From Galbula dea (Eukaryota > Chordata > Aves > Piciformes > Galbulidae), in NCBI GenBank assembly GCA_013399015.1, contig VWZX01001928.1:647431-711430 (forward strand): DNA of 64,000 nucleotides, read 5' to 3'. This document shows positions 59,700 to 64,000 of this stretch, piece by piece. Position 1 is the stretch's first letter, and each line of letters starts with the position of its first letter. A program made the position numbers and the translations under genes. The notes under the pieces were generated by a model, which was given only the letters and a program-made list of their open reading frames with translations, did no database searches and had not been told where the DNA came from.

Positions 59700-62600
59700 G
59701 AAACCTTATTATCATATGGGGTAGGAAATTTCTATTGTTAGTCTGGTGGAGCTGTTCATGGCATAACTGATCAAAAGTGGTCATCAGATAGGCATCTATG
59801 ATCTAATATCGTGTACAGAAGAAAGTATTGTCAACACCTTTAATTTGAAAGAAAAAATGCATGTCTTTGTCCCCAACATTTTATTTTTGAAGTGGTCTTG
59901 AGTAGCTTAATGACAGTGAAAACATGTATGATGTGTTACAATTTTCTGCCACTTCTAAATTTAAAAAAAAAAATAAAGGAAGAGCTGTGAAGGATTTTGC
60001 ATTCCAGAGTGCTCATCTCTTCAGCACCACCTACATCCCACATCCCACTTCATTTGACTCTCTTTCTTCAAGTCTTTTAGTTTGGACTGCAGAGCTGACC
60101 CTGTCCAGCAATTAGTTTGATAGTATCTAAGATGCTTACTTATTAGGCTTCTAAAATTTTAAATAATTGAAGCCAGCTGTCCCAGTTCACAGAAGATACC
60201 CAAGCTTGCCAGATACATTGATTCTCCTCCTACTATTACTGAATTGTTAAGCAATTTTTGTCTGTCTTACTAACACTCATTTCTAATGTTTATTAGCCAA
60301 GGCTGTGAGCAATCAGAAGAGGCTGAAACTTGCACCACTTTGCACCAGCTTTGCAAAACTGAGTTTATAAAATGTATCAAAGCTCTTAAAAGAGCAAAGA
60401 ACATTCAGCACACAATTTCACTGTGATAATCACAAGCCATGATGTTCCAATTTTCATCTGAAAAGCTCCCTCATATGGAGAAGCCTTAGTGACTGGGTTT
60501 TCTTTAGAGTTAGACTCTGATTTATATATTTATTGGGTAGTGCTGGGATTTTCCCATTTCTGTTGTATTCTGGGTCAGTTCACAGTGCTTACTGCAACCT
60601 GTTAAGAATAATGATAACATGTCTAAGCAATGATCCAGGTAGAATGTCATCTTCTCTCCATATCTGTACATCTCAGAAGAAGGTGAAAGAATGATCTAAT
60701 TGCCAATTCTGGGCTATTCAGCTTCTGAGAGAAATTTCTTAGCTATTAGCTGTAGCTTTCTCGGTTTTATTTCTGTTGCTTAATTTAAATTTGAAAGTTA
60801 TCATAAATTTAAATAACCAATCCTGTAAAATTAATTCATGAAAATTTGTGCCAATGAGTTCTATAGCTTTAGTTGTGTATTTTTGGGGTTTTTTTTGTTA
60901 CTTTAAAATTTATTTTTAATTTCTCGTTGAATAGGTCCTGTGTCATGTACCATAAAAACAAGCTATCCATTTTGCACCCTGATTTCCTCAGCCATTTTTC
61001 TCCTTAACTTCCTTAATGTTTATTTTCCATTAGAAAACAAGTAACTATCACCTGCCTCCTCCTATGTCCCTTTTCAAAGAGAGGGGACAGACATGTAACA
61101 TTGCATTTTTCTCATGCTGTCCTTTGCTATCCCTTTTTTTCTGATTATTGTTGCAAAACCAACAGCTCAGAGTGATACCTGAGATGCTTTTCCTAGATGT
61201 TCTATGCTAATTGAATCAATAGCAGCAATGTCTAAGCCACCTGGATGATTTCTCAGGTGTGGATTTCCTCTGTTGGCAGCTACTTGGTCACAAACTCCAG
61301 AGAGAATTAAGTATGGACTCCAACTTGAGCTAAGTTTGTCATTGCAAGTATCTAAGCACCATCAGAGTCTAAGTCACATCTCCACATGATATCCATATGG
61401 CCCAATTTCTTTTATGTGTAAGAATTAAAGGTGCTGAACTTTTTCCACAGGATAACATAAAAGTCTCTATATACATATAGTCTATGGAGTTTATTTCAAA
61501 GGTATGAAATCATATGAAATTTGGATTTAAGTGATTAACTCTTGAGCTCATCTTCGAAAATGTCAGCCTCTAGAGAAAATTGTATTTATGATTTTTATAA
61601 TCCTTAGCATGTTTGCTTTTCCTAAATAACTATTGCTTTCCTGTATTCCAGTCCAAAATGTAAAAATATTTATACAACTCAGTGGAACAACTCAGAAACA
61701 AATGGTGGAACAAATGTAAAGAGGTGAGCATTGCATTTAGCTTGACTGATTTTTATAACTGAGATAAACAGGAGAAAATGAAACAAAAATCAGCATGTCT
61801 GTGTGGCAGTTTACACAGCAGCAGGCAAATTATAACCCACCCTTAAAAGATCATGCTCTTAATGTATTATGCTTCAGGGTCTGACAGTTATATTTTGCTT
61901 TTTACCTTTTGGGAGTTATCATAAGGTAACCAGCAACTCCAGCAGACTCATGTTTGATGCTGTTCTTTGGCATATGAACTGGACTACTAGCGCTCCCACT
62001 TCGATAAAGGAAAAAAAAGCAACCAATCACTAACCAACCAACCCACCCATGCCTTGCCCCCAAACTTAGAAGAACAGCATCAGATCAGTACTTTTGCAGT
62101 ATCTGAATAATTATTCTATTTTCCCAGACTGAGAAGGCAAGACGGCAGCTTACTATCTAAAGAAGATCAAAATGAATAGGGTCTCCTAAGCTTAGAACTC
62201 CTTTATGTATACCATGTCTTGGGTACATTTGTAGGGTCAAAGTCTCCAGAGGTTGACCAGAGAATGGAGATATTTGTTGACTGCACTAATCACTGGAAAA
62301 AAGTCTCCTGAAAGCTTTTCTTCTATGCTTTTCAGAAATCAAAATCCTCGGTTTAGAAAAATTTGACTGTAGCATAGCTTTAGCAGGAACATCCCAAGAA
62401 AGAGCTTGACCATCCACTGCCTCTGTTCTGATTCAGGTCGTGAAAAAAGCAAGGTTAATACAGCTTAGCTTGCAAGGAAGAGGGTTGTAGTGACTCAGTT
62501 TATGCATGATTGCTTATTGAGCTGTGATAACTTGATTAGGAGTCCAACTATCGGGCTCTTGCCATGAAATTCACCTTTTCATGTAGCTCGCTCTCAAAAT

Positions 62601-63580
62601 CATTTGCAGAGAGAATTAAGTACAGACCCAAATATTTCTTTTTTAACAGCTGGCTATTTCTCTTATCAAACATGCTTCATACTTTGGATCTATGTAGTTC
62701 AGGTTTTTAGATTACATCTGAACTCTATTTTCTGGAGTCAAGCTGAAAGAAAAAGTCTGAAGGCATTTCCCAGTAATGTTTTACTTAGATTTATTCTTAC
62801 TGTTGTTTGAGGTGATGGGAGCTCTAATAGTTTATATGGTAATTGCTGTGTGTGAAAACTCACTAAAATTATCAAAGGGAAGAAAGCAAATTTCAAAGAG
62901 TTGGTTTTGGTGTGGTTTTGTTTGTTTTTGTGGGTTTTTTTTCCTTCCTTTTTATTTTTTTCATTTTTAAGATTAAGGTGAAAACTGTCCCATATGGCTG
63001 AACTACTCACATCTTCCACCACTCGAAAGCAGATCCTTGTGGAGATAAAATTGTCTTCAGGACCTGCAGCATGAAATTCAACTCTTTATACATATTTCAG
63101 ACCTCAGGTTTTGCATATCTTTGAAGCAGAAATAGTTATTTGACTGAATTTCTCATCAGAAAGCAGAGCTTTAGCAACTCAAACTCATCCATTCCAAATG
63201 ACAGCTTTCGGTAAAAAGGCCACACCAAGATTCAACAATTCTTATACGTAGTTATTACTACTAGCCAGTTTTAATTATTTACCTCTCAACTGATGTCTGT
63301 ATTTTTATTTCTAAAGCCTAATGTAAACATAGGAAAGAATGAAGTGTGAAATCTGATTTGAGAAGCAAAATACAAATAAATCTCAAAAGATTTTACAATT
63401 TCAGAGACAATTTTCTTCCTCGTAGCTCCAAATAACCCAACTGTACAGCTGACAATGACTTGGGTCATCCATAAGACTGCACAGTCTTGTACTGGAACAT
63501 ACAAAACCCCAGAGAATTGCACAATGAAACTTGTACCCCTGCAGAGATTCAGATTTACCCAGAACAAAATCTACATTGTT
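59700..63580. other. Intergenic DNA, no supported feature
   Basis: AT-rich. Only chance reading frames seen. Confidence 0.45.
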
Positions 63581-63584
63581 TTAG

Positions 63585-63604
63585 TTTATTTCCAAAGGTT
63601 TATT
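63585..63604 (-). promoter_or_regulatory. Candidate minus-strand polyadenylation signals
   Basis: TTTATT on the + strand at 63585-63590 and 63599-63604 gives two closely spaced AATAAA hexamers on the minus strand. They could end the 3' UTR of a gene lying beyond the right edge. This is weak evidence taken alone. Confidence 0.25.
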
Positions 63605-64000
63605 TTGCAATCATTGTGCATGGACAGAGCTGACTACACACACATAACCCACTTGCAGTACTCATACAAAGACAACCTTGCAGTACCTCATCCCAATGTC
63701 TTTTCCCACAGGAAAAGAGAACGTGGCATCACAAAATGCTCACTGACAAAAACATGGGCTGTAGACAATTTGATACATTCAACAGGAAAAACCAAATGAT
63801 AAATTGTTCATATTTTCCATTTTGTCCTCTCATTGCTGGAGAAGCTATAGGAGCATAACGATGGAAATGAAACATCCCAGAACAAGTTGAAGAACAACAC
63901 AAAACTCTCTTGGGGTCAGAGATAAGAAAGTTAATGCAGTACTGGCACATCTGAAGTTTCCTTGGAAGCTTTTACAACCCAAGGCAGATGAGACTGCAGC

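Noticed and set aside
63455..63799. 114-codon + strand frame near the right edge
   Set aside because: No domain or homology recognised. The base composition is non-coding-like and possible minus-strand polyadenylation signals cross it.
1..64000. CRISPR arrays, bacterial operons, phage or integrative elements
   Set aside because: None present. The window is vertebrate nuclear DNA with introns and LINEs.

Overview
This window is nuclear DNA from a bird. The evidence is the many CR1 LINE fragments with their 3' tails of TTCTATGA-type octamers, an avian-style ITPRIP-like retrocopy, avian ERV-type LTR remnants, and intron-containing vertebrate genes. The order cannot be fixed from the sequence; a neoavian bird is my guess.

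Left part (1-2.5 kb, possibly to about 5.8 kb): the last two coding exons of TMEM128 on the + strand (1057-1218 and 2375-2474). The earlier exons lie outside the window. CR1 pieces and a broken ITPRIP-like retropseudogene (about 4627-5300) follow.

Second part (about 8.9-21.7 kb): the complete OTOP1 (otopetrin-1) proton channel gene on the + strand. It starts in a CpG-rich first exon at 9190 and has six coding exons with GT-AG introns that join in phase to give 578 codons. Introns 1 and 4 are long and AT-rich.

Third part (21.7-32.7 kb): repeat-rich intergenic DNA. It holds CR1 copies on both strands, including an approximately 1.5 kb CR1 piece with decayed reverse transcriptase reading frames. 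It also holds a compact chimera of a tRNA-Glu-like head and a CR1 3' tail at 26869-27051. That chimera looks like a tRNA-derived SINE mobilised by CR1 and is the most novel-looking element here.

Fourth part (32.7-35.7 kb): a CpG island followed by the intronless coding region of DRD5 (D1B dopamine receptor, 484 aa) on the + strand. The island contains a 113-bp tandem duplication, and an upstream ATG opens a frame that overlaps the DRD5 start.

Fifth part (35.7-64 kb): about 28 kb with no gene I can support. It contains scattered CR1 tails, three LTR-like remnants, and two short recent-looking tandem duplications. Near the right edge there may be the 3' end of a minus-strand transcript.

The three genes share no pathway. 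TMEM128 is a small membrane protein of unknown role, OTOP1 is a proton channel used in sour taste and the vestibular organ, and DRD5 is a Gs-coupled dopamine receptor. Their common orientation and spacing are of interest as synteny.
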